NCBI RefSeq assembly: GCF_902686445.1 | Contig: NC_062217.1 | Location: 88,407,758 to 88,471,757, forward strand | DNA: 64,000 nucleotides | Source of the DNA: Sciurus carolinensis | Lineage: Eukaryota > Chordata > Mammalia > Rodentia > Sciuridae | Direction of reading: 5' to 3' | In this document: positions 24,011 through 35,894 of the stretch, one piece after another | How positions within the stretch are numbered: position 1 is the first letter of the stretch | Layout: the number at the start of each line of letters is the position of its first letter | Notes under the pieces: generated by a model | What the model was told of the DNA's origin: nothing | Databases searched by the model: none | What the model saw: the letters and a program-made list of their open reading frames with translations, nothing else | Position numbers and translations under genes: made by a program

Positions 24011-24579
24011 AAAAAAATACGAGTTGGTCTAATGTAGTGTGGGACCCCAGTAAGATAGCACTTAGCTACCCTTGAGAAATGAAAAAGGCACACTGGTGGT
24101 ATTAATAGTTAGTTGAGAGTCACTTTTGGTGGAACTTATCCTTTATAAAGAATTATAATTGAAACCATAAGTGGTAAACTTGCTCGGTATTCTGTCTAAT
24201 ATAATTACTTTAATAAGACATTGTCCAGACACCAAAGATTATAGCTTACACCAATTATTTGCCAGAATAAATTAATATAAATAGCATTTCACTAAAGAAG
24301 CAATTAGATGTGTCTAACTCATGAAAGTATTCAGTGATATAGAGAAAAACAGAAAAAGGTATGTCTAATCATTACCATGTCTATTCCCATGTGCACAAAG
24401 CCTTATAATTGTCTCCATTTGACTTTCCATGGGGTCTGGTGACCATGATTACAGTTTCTTGTACACTTTTCCATCTTAGATGATGGTGTTCCTTCTTTTA
24501 TGGAATAGGAAAAAGTCACATAACATCATTGCTCTCATTACTTCAGTACCTTTTATTTACTATAAAATCATAAACAGGT

Positions 24580-24880
24580 TTCTTACTAACAATACATGTT
24601 TATTTCTCACCCTTCTAGAGGCTGAGAAGTCCAAGATCAAGGTGCTTATAGATCGTTCCCTGGTAAGTATGTACTTCCTGTTTCATAAGTAGCAAAGCAC
24701 ACAGTTCTTACATGGTTAGATAGTGTAGGGATTGCTCTTACACATCTTTCATAAGGACACTAATCTACTTCCTGAGGACAGTACTCATGGATCACCAGCT
24801 CCCAAAAGCCCCACCTCCTACTACAATCCATTTGGGGATCTGGATTGCAGCATACAAATTCTAGTAAGACATTGATATGC
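24580..24880 (-). mobile_element. MaLR-type LTR fragment, minus strand
   Basis: GTTTATTTCTCACCCTTCTAGAGGCTGAGAAGTCCAAGATCAAGG and CCCCACCTCCTACTACAATCC are the reverse complement of the LTR family seen at 16265-16600. Confidence 0.65.
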
Positions 24881-25289
24881 ACCACTGCATTCACCATTCT
24901 TAGTTTTCATTTCACTGACACTAAATTTTTATCCATATTAACCTTTCTAAATGTAACTGAAATATGCAGTTGCTTCTTTCTCTTTTTAACTCCTTCACAT
25001 TAATTTTTCTTCACAATCAACATTCCTAAAATCTGGTAAGTGTTGTTTCTAGAGGTTCTATTATTTTGTCTCCCTTAAAATTTTTCTATCTTCTCCTTTA
25101 TCTTTGTCCAAACATTTAATCATGTTATTTTTCAATCATAAAATTAAAATTTCATGAAATTTATGATTTAAAATTGAATATGTCAAAGAAAATGAAAATG
25201 AGTGTAGGAGAGTTGTTGAACTTCAAATATTTCATATACACTAGTTTATTAATATGTAAAATCTGCTGTAAGTCAGAATAAAGTTTTAA

Positions 25290-27114
25290 AGTAACAAGAT
25301 AGGGAAGGTATTAAGTTAAATTCTAAGTATAAATTAAATCCTGACATTAGAAATGTAAAAAATACATTTTTCCATTTCCTCAGTCCTGCTCCCATGATAT
25401 TTGTACGTATTTCTATTTGTAAAACTCTGAAATGTACATTCACTTTCCCAATTATAATTTCTGTATTTGTTGATTTTGTTTCTTTGGGTACACATGAATT
25501 CAGTCCTTATCCCAATCCTTTATATGATACTCACATAATAGACATTTAAAATCAACTCTTAGCTTGCTGGATTTTATGTTCCAGCTAATAATTCTGAGTC
25601 TGGACATCTCTGGTACTTCCATATTCTCACCATGTGGAGATTGAGCAATTCCATGTTCCTAGACATACGGTAGAATTTTTTGTTTAACTCTTGTCATCTC
25701 TTTCATATTTAGGTAGCAAGTGCAAGGTTTGAAATATGAAGTTAATGATAGAAATTCCACAGTATAAAAAGGTGATGAACTTTAGCAATTCTGCAGGACT
25801 GCGAATACTGGCTGGGTCTCTGGAGTTTGATGATGTCTTCAATAAGTCATAATACATTGTTGAGGTCTTAGTCATAACTGTTTTCATAACAACCCTTATG
25901 TTGTACTCAGCACTGTTCAGGACAGTGATTTAGTAAACAGATAGCCTCTCCCCATTTTATGTTGTTTTTGAAGATACAGATTTCATTCTTATTTATCATC
26001 AATTGAATCTTTGAGAATTAGGCTTCACAGTAACCCACCAAAGAATTGGGTCATGAAAGAAAAAAAAAGCAGAAAAATATGGGAAACTATTTATCCCATA
26101 ACCTGCAAAAGAGTCAAATAGTATGTGTTGGCATCCTTTTTTGCCCTAAGATAACCAGGAACTGCCATTTAAAAAGATAGAAGAGAGAATTTTAAGTAAT
26201 TAACCAAGAAAAGAGAACTGGAGAAAAAAAACAAGAGAAATGACTGAAGCTGGGAGGAAAAAAGGAAGAAAGGAGTGTTTTTCTATACAGTTCCTGAGGT
26301 CTTCCTGAGTGTCCAGTTTGAGAGAGTAAAGAGAAGATTGAGATGACCCAGGTTTCTCTCTGTGATTTTTGACCTACACTACCTAAACATAGTTAGCATA
26401 TGTCTGTCATAGACATATTGGGTGGTCTAGGCTATTTTTCCTTAAACAATTATATTTCCTTTCATTAGATTTCTAACTATGGGAATTATGAAAATAAATG
26501 ATGGTATAAATCTTCTAATAGTATTTTTTATTTTAATGAAGATGAAAGTTATTCCTAGGTATGAGGGAACATTGAAAAATACCTACACTTTGAGACTAAT
26601 TGTGTAGTGGTGAATATAAAGTCATATAGTGTTTATATAATCAGGAGTAAAAATGAATTGCTTTTTAGATGGAAAATGTAGGGCTCCTATGTGAAATGTA
26701 AAGATAAAATGGACACAAGCACACACAGTTTATCTATGATGGGTAAAGTGAGGAGGTAAGATTTGACTCTTTATGAGAAATAAAACAGTGGTGGTCAGCA
26801 TGAAGATTAGCAATACTCAAATCACTGTTATGACATAGGAGCATATTTAGTGTTACAAGGGGAAAGATTGGGCCAATTCCAACATTCCAAACCAGGGCTC
26901 ATATTTCTTAGGACAATCTGATATTCCCAACAAAAATGTTAGAGGATAATATGTTATTTCCAACAAAGTTTGTGGCTGATGATTTTCCTCATACTCCCAT
27001 GGATACACCTGGAGAGTGAAGTTGTCTTCATTCATCTTCAATAAAATCAATACATATTCAGAAGTTATTGATTGCCATGACTTATATGGCTGTTAATTCA
27101 GAAAACTGGCAGAG
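25290..27114. repeat. Segmental duplication block C, copy 1
   Basis: Collinear with 32180-37600: ACTCACATAATAGACATTTAAA (25530 / 32435), GTTAATGATA (25742 / 36000), TTTAGCAATTCTGCAG (25780 / 36049), AACATTCCAAA (26881 / 37123) and AATAAAATCAA.ACATATTCA (27041 / 37279). Copy 2 is longer because of insertions between 32.6 and 35.9 kb. No gene seen. Confidence 0.8.
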
Positions 27115-27519
27115 TGATGGGGGATGAAGAAAAGACAAACAGACAAATATAGAGAAAAAACTGAGGTCCAGTGGTTTTTCACCCCTTGATAAGGGATGAA
27201 AACCAGACCCAGTTCACCATGTTTATTATATAGGTTTTGACATCAAAAGGATTTTTTGTGATAAAGTTTCTTCAAAGTAAGCAGAACCAAAGTTCTAATT
27301 ATGGGCAGCCCAATTATGATTGTCAACTTTGTGCTCATAATTCTTACCCCTGGAAGTTGGTGCCTGAACTTAAGGTCGAGATTGATAGTCCATTGAACAG
27401 GGTGTCACCATAGTAACTGGGCAGTCTCAACTGTGCCTTTGCACCAGGATTTCCCAGTTCAGCCACACTCCTGTCACCAGTTAGTTCAAAGACCTTAATT
27501 CAAATCATCGTTCCTGACA
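27115..27519 (-). repeat. ERV3 3' LTR (about 405 bp)
   Basis: On the minus strand it starts TGTCAGGAACGATG, has CTATATAATAAA in the promoter/polyadenylation region and ends near TCATCCCCCATCA. It is preceded by AAAAGGGGAAAA, a polypurine tract. The exact 3' end is uncertain by a few bases. Confidence 0.75.
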
Positions 27520-27526
27520 TTTTCCC

Positions 27527-27690
27527 CTTTTAATTTAATTTAATTTAATTTTTTTATTAACTCAAAAAATGTGTTCTAATTAGTTTTACATGAAAGTAGA
27601 ATGCACTTATGCATTTTGATAGATCATACATAAACAGAGTATGGGAGTGGGAAGAATAGTAGAGTGAAACAGACATTATTACCCCCTTTT
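27527..27690 (-). mobile_element. Short 5'-inverted L1 3' end at the ERV3 polypurine tract
   Basis: 27545-27645 is L1 3' UTR on the minus strand and 27646-27690 the same UTR on the plus strand, an inversion of twin-priming type. CCCCTTTTAATTT flanks both ends as a target-site duplication. Confidence 0.7.
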
Positions 27691-27879
27691 AATTTTTAAA
27701 GTCCAACAGATGAACTGTTATTTGAAGTTTTCAGATTTCTTCTTGGAATATTCAGCATCTTATTGTCATAACACAAAAGAGATTAGTAGCAAATACATAA
27801 TTCCAAAAATGTACCATATTGAATGTTTTAACATATTCTAAGGATTAAAACCATTTAAATTATTAATATTTGTTCAGCA

Positions 27880-29295
27880 AGTCATGTAATATCCACAAGA
27901 TCATTGCTGCTTTCCTACATATCCTGAATCTGATGCTGCAAATTCACAAGGTCTACATTGCCATTATTTCTCTGCCAAATGCCCATTAAATAATTTCTAA
28001 CTTTCTTCCAATTCCATTGAGAAGCATTATATCATCCTGCGGTAACACAAACACATTTGTAACCAGCATGGCAATGCAACTGCTGTCTGAACTTAAGAGT
28101 TGCAAGTTCATTTCCTGTATTTGTAATGGTAGCTTCCAGGGCATTTAATTTAGTTTCTCTCTAGTCATCAATATTTACCTGATTATGTGGGGCTTTGGAA
28201 GTATTTTGAGCCAAATCATTAAGAAAATGAGCATTCTGAATGCTTTTAGATAAGGTTATGATGGATGTCATGGCAGAGACCAAAACAGGTAACAAAGTGA
28301 CTTCTCCAAATGCAATAATATCAAGAGCATGCTGTTGTCTATTTAGCTGGGAGTGCATCTGTAGAACTTGAACTCTAGTATCAGAACACCAGGACTCTGA
28401 AATGTTAGCTGGGATGAAGACAAAGGAGTGTTGGAGTAACACAAACACTCTCTCTCCCCTATTATACCTAGTAATGCAATTAGTCGGACTGCAACTCTGA
28501 CAAGTTTGTACTGTTCTCCTATTCTCTTTCCAGAAATTAAAACATAAGAAGATTGTACACAGACTTCATGCTATAGCAGGGAGACACTTTACAGCTCTTT
28601 TCCACAAGATCAGGTAGGGAACTTCTGGTATAATTAATGAAATTTAAGGCAGCAATCAAATGCCGCAGATCTTTTTGTATGCCACCACCACTAAAAGGTA
28701 AGAATACTAACAAATCTTCATGAGTCATGAATTCCTGATGTGGGTGTCTTTGTTTTTAGTTCTATGAGACCAATTCAAAATATATACACTACTGCCAGGG
28801 ACATTATGACACTCTGGCAACATATTGGCACACTCTAGTCAGTTAGGAAACACAATTCTGTTGTAGTATGACTAGGGTAGTAAGGTGTTAGCGAATGCTC
28901 TGTGGGAAACATGGTTATGTCTTTGGGGAGTCCCATTTTTGTAAATGGACATACATTTTAAATCCCAGGGGCCAGTGATATTGGCTTCCTTGGCTCCCCC
29001 ATATGTTGTCTTTTTCACTAGGGCCAATTTTAGACAGACAGCATTTTTATCATGGGACCAACATATATATAGTTAGACTCCCACTATATCCAGTATAATT
29101 AAATCCATTTGTATTGAGGCAATATGTTAATCTGAAAAACCTCCCATATGTGTGCAGCATTAGTGTATACTGGAATTGATTCTCAGTCCACAAGGCTGGG
29201 TGCACTAAAGGTGGATCTGGGAAATAAGTCCAGTAAGTTTCCCCATGAACCCTACTTACCTGATAGCTTAATAAAGCCAGCATAGCCACAAACAT
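27880..29295 (-). pseudogene. env: ERV3 env, broken
   Basis: Minus-strand env. An N-terminal frame (29295-29050) has a hydrophobic leader and a YWTYFPDPPLVHP segment typical of HML/betaretroviral surface proteins. Intermediate scraps include 28728-28537. A frame at 28448-28161 has a fusion-peptide-like stretch followed by FLNDLAQNTSKA. Further down, an LHCHAGYKCVCVT segment with the transmembrane-subunit cysteines lies near 28050, followed by a stop. Multiple shifts and deletions. Confidence 0.8.
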
Positions 29296-29606
29296 GGTGA
29301 CTGGAGATTTAATACCACTCTGCTATTTTGCCATCTGTTCAGCTTGATGAGTCAGGTTCTTTAGTTGTTTAAACTGTGACTTGAATATCCTCCCTGCTGA
29401 TGAACCGTACTTTCTGGAAAGATACAAGCATAGCCTATACCCCACATTATCACTGGATCTGGTCCATTCCATTGTCCTCTTTGCAAATTTCTCCACCAGA
29501 CTAGGCCTGATGGACCTAGTGCTGTGAGAGCCATGTGTTGCTCAGCAGTAGTATAACCTTTAGCATTATGATTTTAAAAATTTAAAACAAAAAGAAGCAT
29601 AATTCA
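29296..29606 (-). pseudogene. pol: ERV3 pol: integrase C-terminus
   Basis: Minus-strand frames show AKGYTTAEQHM and then RGQWNGPDPVIMWG, the integrase C-terminal domain signature, just upstream of env. The match runs up to the L1 junction at 29607 in a shifted frame. Confidence 0.8.
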
Positions 29607-31860
29607 GGGGAGATCCAAGATGGCGGACTAGAGGGAGGCTGTGTTCCTTGTTGCTCTGTAACTCGGGATTTAAGCAGAAGAAAATCTATTTCTCTGTGAG
29701 GCAGTCTTTGCTGCTTGTTGATTCCCTGCTGTTTACCCCATTCATCTACCATGATCACCCACCATCTGCCAACATATCACCTACTTTTTGAGTGAAGATT
29801 GCTCACTGACTGCCACCTATCATCCACCATTGGCCAGTTTGCCTGCCCTTTACCTGCCCATTGCCAGCCTTTCACCTACCCACCACCCACTACCTGAGGT
29901 CCACATGCTGATCATCTGCCATTAGCCTGCACACCACCTGCAGACTGCCAGCAGATTGCCTGCTGCCCACTGTTGCCTGGAAGTTCTTTGTCACAGTACC
30001 CGCAGGTTTGATTACATGTGGTTGCCACCATTTTGGGACAATAGCCAGAATCTGCAGGACCCCCTGCCTGACTGACCACACCCCACCTTCAAGAAGCCCC
30101 CTACCTTCAGGATCTCCAACCCCCATGACCACACCCCGCCTTCAGGAACCCCAGCCTGCCCATGTCCCATGTGAACTTGGCACCTGCACCTGGTTGGCAT
30201 TTGCACTGCAGCTCCCCATTTGCCAACACTTTGGAAGCCAAAGCAGCCAACTTGGATTATCCCAGAAGCAGAAGTCACCTTCTTTAGGTGGGACAACTCC
30301 CATCCTGAGACTCCTGCTGGTGACTGGAAGCTCATTGTCAGGTACCTCTCATGCATCAGGCTACTGAAGACTAGAAGGTATGAATAATATATGACTGTTA
30401 TAGTGTAGTTTTTTTTCCTCCTTTTTGAAATTTTTAATATTTCTTTTTCTCACTCTCTCTATTTTCCATTTTGTACCTGTTGGTTTTGGTACCAAAATGG
30501 ACAGGTAGACCAATGGTACAGAATAGAAGACACAGGGACAAACCCACATAAATACAGTTTATCTCATACTAGATAAAGGAGTCAAAAACATACAATGGAG
30601 AAAGATAGCCTCTTCAACAAATGGTGCTGGCAAAACTGGAAAGCCATATGCAGTAAAATGAAATTAAGCCCCTCTCTTTCACCCTGTATGAAACTCAACT
30701 CAAAATGAATCAAGGATCTAGGAATTAGACCTAAGACCCTATACCAAATAGAAGAAAAGTTGGCTTAGGACCAGACTTCTTTAACAAGATCCCCCAAAGC
30801 ATAAGAAATCAAAGCAAGAATCAATAAATGGGATGGATTCAAACTAAAAAGCTTTTCTCAATAAAGGAAATAATCAATAATATGAAAAGAGAGCCTATAG
30901 AGTGGGAAAAAATCTTTTCCACACATAATTCAGACAAAGCCCTAATCTCCAAACTTCATAAAGAACTTAAAAAACACTAAAAATGCAAAGAACCCAATCA
31001 ATAAATGGGCTAAAGAACTGACAGACACTTCACAGAAGAAGATATACAAGGCAATCAACAAATATATGAAAAAGTACTCATCATCTCTAGTAATTAGAGA
31101 AATGCAGATTAAAACTGTCCTAAGATTTCATTTAACTCCAATTAGAGTGGCTATTATCAAGAACACAAGCAATAATAAGTGTTGGTGTGGATGTTGTGAA
31201 AAGGCACACTTGTACACTGCTGGTGGAGTTGCAAATTGGTGCAGTCACTCTGGAAAGCAGTATGGAGATTCCTCAGAAATCTTGGAATGGACCATTTGAT
31301 CCAGCTCTCCCACGTCTCGGTTTATACCCAAAGGACTTAAATCAGCTTACTACACTGACACAGCCACATTAATGTTCATAGCTACTCAATTCACAATAGC
31401 TATATTGTGGAACCAACCTAGATGCCCTTCAACTGCTGAATGAATAAGGAAACTGTGTAATATATATACAATGGAATACTACTTAGCCATTAAGAATGAT
31501 AAAATTATGGCATTTGCTGGTAAATGGATGGAGCTGGAGAATATCATGCTACGTGAAATAAGACAAGCCAAAAAACCAAAGGCCAAATGTTTTTTTTTTC
31601 TGATAAGTGGATGATGATACATAATGGGGGGAGGGGTAAAAGAAGAATGGAAGAACTTTGAATTATGTTGAGGGAAATGGGGAGGGAGTAGTTGGGAGGG
31701 GAAGGAAAAATAGTGGACTGAGACAGACATTACCCTATATACATGTAAGATTACATGAATGGTGTGAATCTACATTGTGTACAATCATAGAAATGAAAAT
31801 TTGTACCCCATTTGTGTATAATGAATCAAAACACAGTCTGTAAAAATAAAAATAAAAAAT
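29607..31860 (+). mobile_element. L1 with 5' UTR and 3' end but a large internal deletion
   Basis: Starts at GGGGAGATCCAAGATGGCGG, a full-length-type L1 5' end with a YY1-like motif. 5' UTR sequence continues to about 30480, then the sequence passes directly to late ORF2 (GGTACCAAAATGGACAGGTAG). ORF1, the endonuclease and most of RT are absent. The ORF2 end (frames near 31066-31372) and the 3' UTR with AGTCTGTAAAAATAAAAATAAAA follow. A standard L1 is about 6-7 kb; this is 2.25 kb. Confidence 0.88.
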
Positions 31861-31884
31861 AGAAAAAGGAGAGAAAAAATTAGA

Positions 31885-32062
31885 ATTAAAAAAATAGAAG
31901 GCAAAATGAGTAGCTGAATAAGACTCACTTAATTGTACACCTGAAATATGCTTCTTTAATGAATAACAATTATACATCAATAAAGCTTTTGAAATGAATA
32001 TCTGTGTGAAGAAGGGATGATGGAAAGTGAAACAAAAGTTATTCTCCAAAATTGAATCATAC
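31885..32062. repeat. Short fragment of duplication block B
   Basis: Resembles 12845-13015 and 46240-46415: GTAGCTGAATAAGACTCA, TTATACATCAATAAA, GTGTGAAGAAGGGATGAT and AAAGTTATTCTCCAAAATT occur in the same order. It lies immediately before block C copy 2. Confidence 0.75.
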
Positions 32063-32699
32063 TATTTTAAATTTGATTAAATTTAAAACTTCTTGAATTT
32101 GTTTGGATAAAAAAGTGAATCTGGTTATCAATTTAAAATTGTTGTTATAATATTTAAAATCTAAACTACTATTTAAAGGAATGTTTTAAAATATTGACAT
32201 AGGTGTAATGTAAGTCATTCAGAGAAGTACAAATTTAATCCTGAGATTACTAATGAAGATATTAGCACATTTGCCCTCTTCCTCTGTGTTTATCTCCCAG
32301 TTTTTGTGGCAATTTTTACTTTTTAAAATTTTTTGAAAATTTATATTCTTTTCAATAACCCAATTTCCACACTTTTTCCTCCTCACTTTTGTATATAAAT
32401 TGTTTCGGCGCTCATTTCAGGTCTTTTAGCATACTCACATAAGAGACGTTTAAAGTAATTCTTAGTTTCCTGGATTTCATGATAAAGCTGATTGTTTTAG
32501 ATGCATTTTTATTTAAGGTTCATGGGCAATGAATTATTGACAACTTTTAGTTCTTAAAAGCTTAAAATATTATGATTATCAGTGTAGGTCCTTTTGGCTG
32601 AAAAAGGAAACTGGGAACCTAGTGCCATGTGAGATCTGGTAATCAGAGATATATTCTGATATATATTATTTTGTTGCATTCTTTGAGTTTTCTTTTCAA

Positions 32700-32925
32700 A
32701 AATGTTTCTTTGGTCAGTCAGTGATGTGAGCCTGTAACCCTGTTGCTTGGGAGGTTGAGGCAGGAGGATCATACTTTCAAAGCCAGTCTCAGTAACTTAG
32801 CAATGCCCTAAGTAACTTGGCAAGACAGTGTCTCTAAAAGAATTATAAAACAGGCTGAAGATGTGGCTCCATGATTAAGCACCAGTGGGTTCAATCCCTG
32901 GTACAAAAATTTTTAAAAAGTTTCA
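32700..32925 (+). mobile_element. B1-ID dimeric SINE, plus strand
   Basis: GCTTGGGAGGTTGAGGCAGG (B1 half) followed by GGCTGAAGATGTGGCTCCATG and TTCAATCCCTGGTAC (ID half), with an A-rich end. Moderately diverged. Confidence 0.85.
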
Positions 32926-33394
32926 AATTATATTTACAATTCTTTTCTTCACCTTACTTTATCTAAAATTATTTGCCAATTTCATGCTATTAAATCCATG
33001 CTTCTATTTTTTTCAGATTCTAATTATGTTATTAATTTAGTTATACATTGGTTTAGCATCTCTATTGTTCAGAACTTCAAACTCTTCCAATTCTTTTGTT
33101 CACTTTCCTGGATGTTCTTTCTTGAAATTCATCTTTATTACATTTGTGTGAGTTTTATAGCACAACATATTCTTTTGTAATTGCCATTTATTACTTTTGT
33201 TAAAGTTTAATTTTTAAGTGCTATTTCTTCTATTCTGCAATAGTTTTGCATATATATATATACATATATATATGTTGTTGTTGCTTTGTCAATTCATTCC
33301 AAACTTTTTTTCCAATTTCATGTTTCTATTTTTATACTGTAATTTATTATAGGTGAATTCTCTCTGAAAGCCTGTGATTTTATTTTGGTATAGC

Positions 33395-33900
33395 ATGACA
33401 AAGAACCCTCTTCTTGGATATACCCGCTCAAAATACAAATCTCCTAATCACTGGAACCTATGAATATGTAACCTTGCATGGCAAAAGAGATTTTGCAGAT
33501 GAAATGAAGTCAAGGATTTTGAATAGGAAGATTTTTCTGGATCATCTGAGTACTGTCAATCTCATCACAATAGACTTTATGAGGGCAGCTAAGAGGGTAC
33601 TATCAGATTGCAACTGTAACCATGGAAGCAGATATTGGACTGATGCCTGTTGAAGATAAAGAACATAAACAACACCTAATGATTGCAGGCAGCTCTGGAA
33701 ACTGTGGGAGAAAAAATGCAAAGATTCTCAAGTATAGCCTCCAGATAGGAGCAGCCCTGTGGACAACTTGATTTTAGGCCTCAATCTCAACTGGTTTTTG
33801 ACCTCAAGAACTAGAAGATAATTTATTGATATTTTAAATGATGAAATTTTGGTAATTTTCTTTGAAAGCAATAGGAAACCAATAAAATGAGAACAACCCT
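33395..33900 (+). mobile_element. Ancient LTR-type interspersed repeat
   Basis: CCTAATCACTGGAACCTATG, TGTAACCTTGCATGGCAAAA, TTGCAGATGAAATGAAGTC and AGCAATAGGAAACCAATA are in the order of a common old mammalian LTR/MaLR-like repeat whose exact family I cannot fix. The frame at 33414-33653 is part of it, not a gene. Confidence 0.6.
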
Positions 33901-34077
33901 TTTCTATGAATCTGTACCTATATGAGTCATTTATTCAAGGTGAAACATAATTTTTTGTCCTGCTAATTAATTATAGATTATTGAATAAATAATACATTTA
34001 GTGTTATGTCAAAGTCTGTTCATGGAAACTCTTGTGATTATTTCATTGAGTCATATTCTCATTTTGATTTGAGATTA

Positions 34078-34292
34078 CAGGTGCCTCCCCCTTTTGGTAC
34101 CAGGGATTGAATTTGGGGGCACTTGAGCACTAAGCCACATACCCATTCCCATTTCATACTTTATTTAGATACAGGGTTTCACTGAATTGCTTAGTGCCTA
34201 GATTTTGCTGAGGCCGGTTTTCAACTGGAGATCCTCCTGCCTTGGTCTCCTGAGCCACTGGGATTACATGTGTGTGCCACTGCACCGGGCTA
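34078..34292 (-). mobile_element. Dimeric ID+B1 SINE, minus strand
   Basis: GGTACCAGGGATTGAATTTG (ID half) followed by ACAGGGTTTCACTGAATTGC and CTGGGATTACATGTGTGTGC (B1 half reversed). Confidence 0.88.
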
Positions 34293-35364
34293 TAGATGCC
34301 CTCTTGATGCTCCTTCAAATGGTACAGTTTACTAAGCTTTAAGTCTATCCTTGGAAATAAATTCAATGCCAATCAACCACCAAGATTTGTTTATTACTTC
34401 TTTTTAGTAAGAGACTTAGAATCCAAAACCCCTGAAGAAGCTGTAATACTAAGAATACAATTCTTGTAACTGTCCCTTCATAAAGTGAGATAATAGAATA
34501 CTATGTTATCTGCTTTTCTTATTTTATGAAATGCCTTATTGTTCTTCACATATGTCCACATAAATTAATGTTTTAGTTCATGAAGAGTCCTCATTAGTTA
34601 GTATCCAAATAATCATTTTGTATAAATTTACTCTCCCATTTTTACTAATTAGACTCATGAAAGACAGTATCTGTTTTTTACTTTATATGTTTTTATATAG
34701 CTTAAAAACCTGGAATTTTCTGAATAACTATGCCTCTTATTCAGTGATCATGATAAATATGAGAACATCCAGAAGTATGAGGCTATGGAAGTAAAGGATA
34801 ATGAAGGAGACTAAGCCATGGTAATTATGAAGACTAAGGGCAAAAAGATATTGACTCTATAAGACAGGTGTATTCCAAAGTGAAGGGAGGTAAAATAAAG
34901 CTTCCTTAGTCCTTAAACTCTTTACAGGACCTAGAAGTTTTCATAAGATAGAGTATACTGGCTCAAGGATAGAATCCAGAAGAGTGAGAAATATAGGCTT
35001 GACAAGAACAGAATTTCTGACAAAATAGGTGTGGAGAAGCTAGGGGTTATCTTCTTCCTTCCAATGTGGAGGTGATGAGAAAGAGTGGCAGAAGAGACAA
35101 GTCTGGCTGTGAAGATACATGAGACTATTGCCAGCAGCAGGGGAAATTCAGTAACTGCTAGGGGTATATGCATGGATGGGATGTTCTCAGATCCATACCC
35201 ACATTCCAACACATTTCTCACCTAGGCTTCTACATACTATAAATAGTACTTATGAGATATAACCTTTACTTTTTCTATGAGTCAAGAATGGTGCTCATCC
35301 TGACCCTCGGTGTTACTGCTATGTCCTCACCACTGGGGAGATTGAGTAATGCAGTGTCAATAGA

Positions 35365-35894
35365 TGTAGGGAACATTCCTCAAGCTTATCTGACAGCAGT
35401 CACTGACACCATGATCTAAGTAAGCCAAACAGTCTGAACAGAGAAACTGAGGTAATGGTAAAGACTCACCATGGAATGAAGGTCTTTGCAGTTGCTGAGG
35501 CTGAGTTTGAGCTGAGAGGAGCCTCGTTCTGTCATGCATCCCAGAAAGCTGTGATGTGAGCTCACCCGCACTGCCTTGCCTCATGCTGTGTGCAGGAGCT
35601 TGCCATTCCCCCAGTCCTTTGTCTCAGACCTGTTGCTGGGCAGAATTGCTTAGGCATACTTGGTTTGTTTATACTTCCTGGACCCTTGACATATAGTGTA
35701 TAGTTCACCTATAGGCTGACTCTGTTATACTTTAAAGCAAGCATGTTAACCTGATTGGATAATGTGTCTATATATGTTCTGTGCAACCCTAAATAAAATT
35801 AAATCTGTGCCTTCAGAGCTCGATCTCTGATGCCTGATTAAACGTGCTGGGTAAGGCTAGGTAGGGTAGGCATCGTTCATCCCCACCCTCTGCA
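35365..35894 (+). repeat. Candidate solo LTR
   Basis: A 530-bp insert relative to block C copy 1, from TGTAGGGAACATTCC to CCCACCCTCTGCA (TG...CA ends). It has a TATA-like TCTATATATG near 35770 and AATAAA near 35793, followed by a T/G-rich stretch, the layout of an LTR. I could not find a clear target-site duplication. No internal retroviral sequence. Confidence 0.5.

Larger units (their letters stand above)
27115..29606 (-). mobile_element. ERV3: 3' part of a class II endogenous retrovirus
   Basis: On the minus strand: integrase C-terminus, env, polypurine tract and 3' LTR. The 5' half is absent, cut off where an L1 begins at 29607. There is no second LTR in the window. Its LTR is not obviously related to those of ERV1 or ERV2. 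Confidence 0.85.

Noticed and set aside
30008..30367. 119-codon frame and antisense 114-codon frame
   Set aside because: Both lie in L1 5' UTR sequence of high GC and are chance openings.
33414..33653. 79-codon frame as a small gene
   Set aside because: It lies within a common ancient interspersed repeat.
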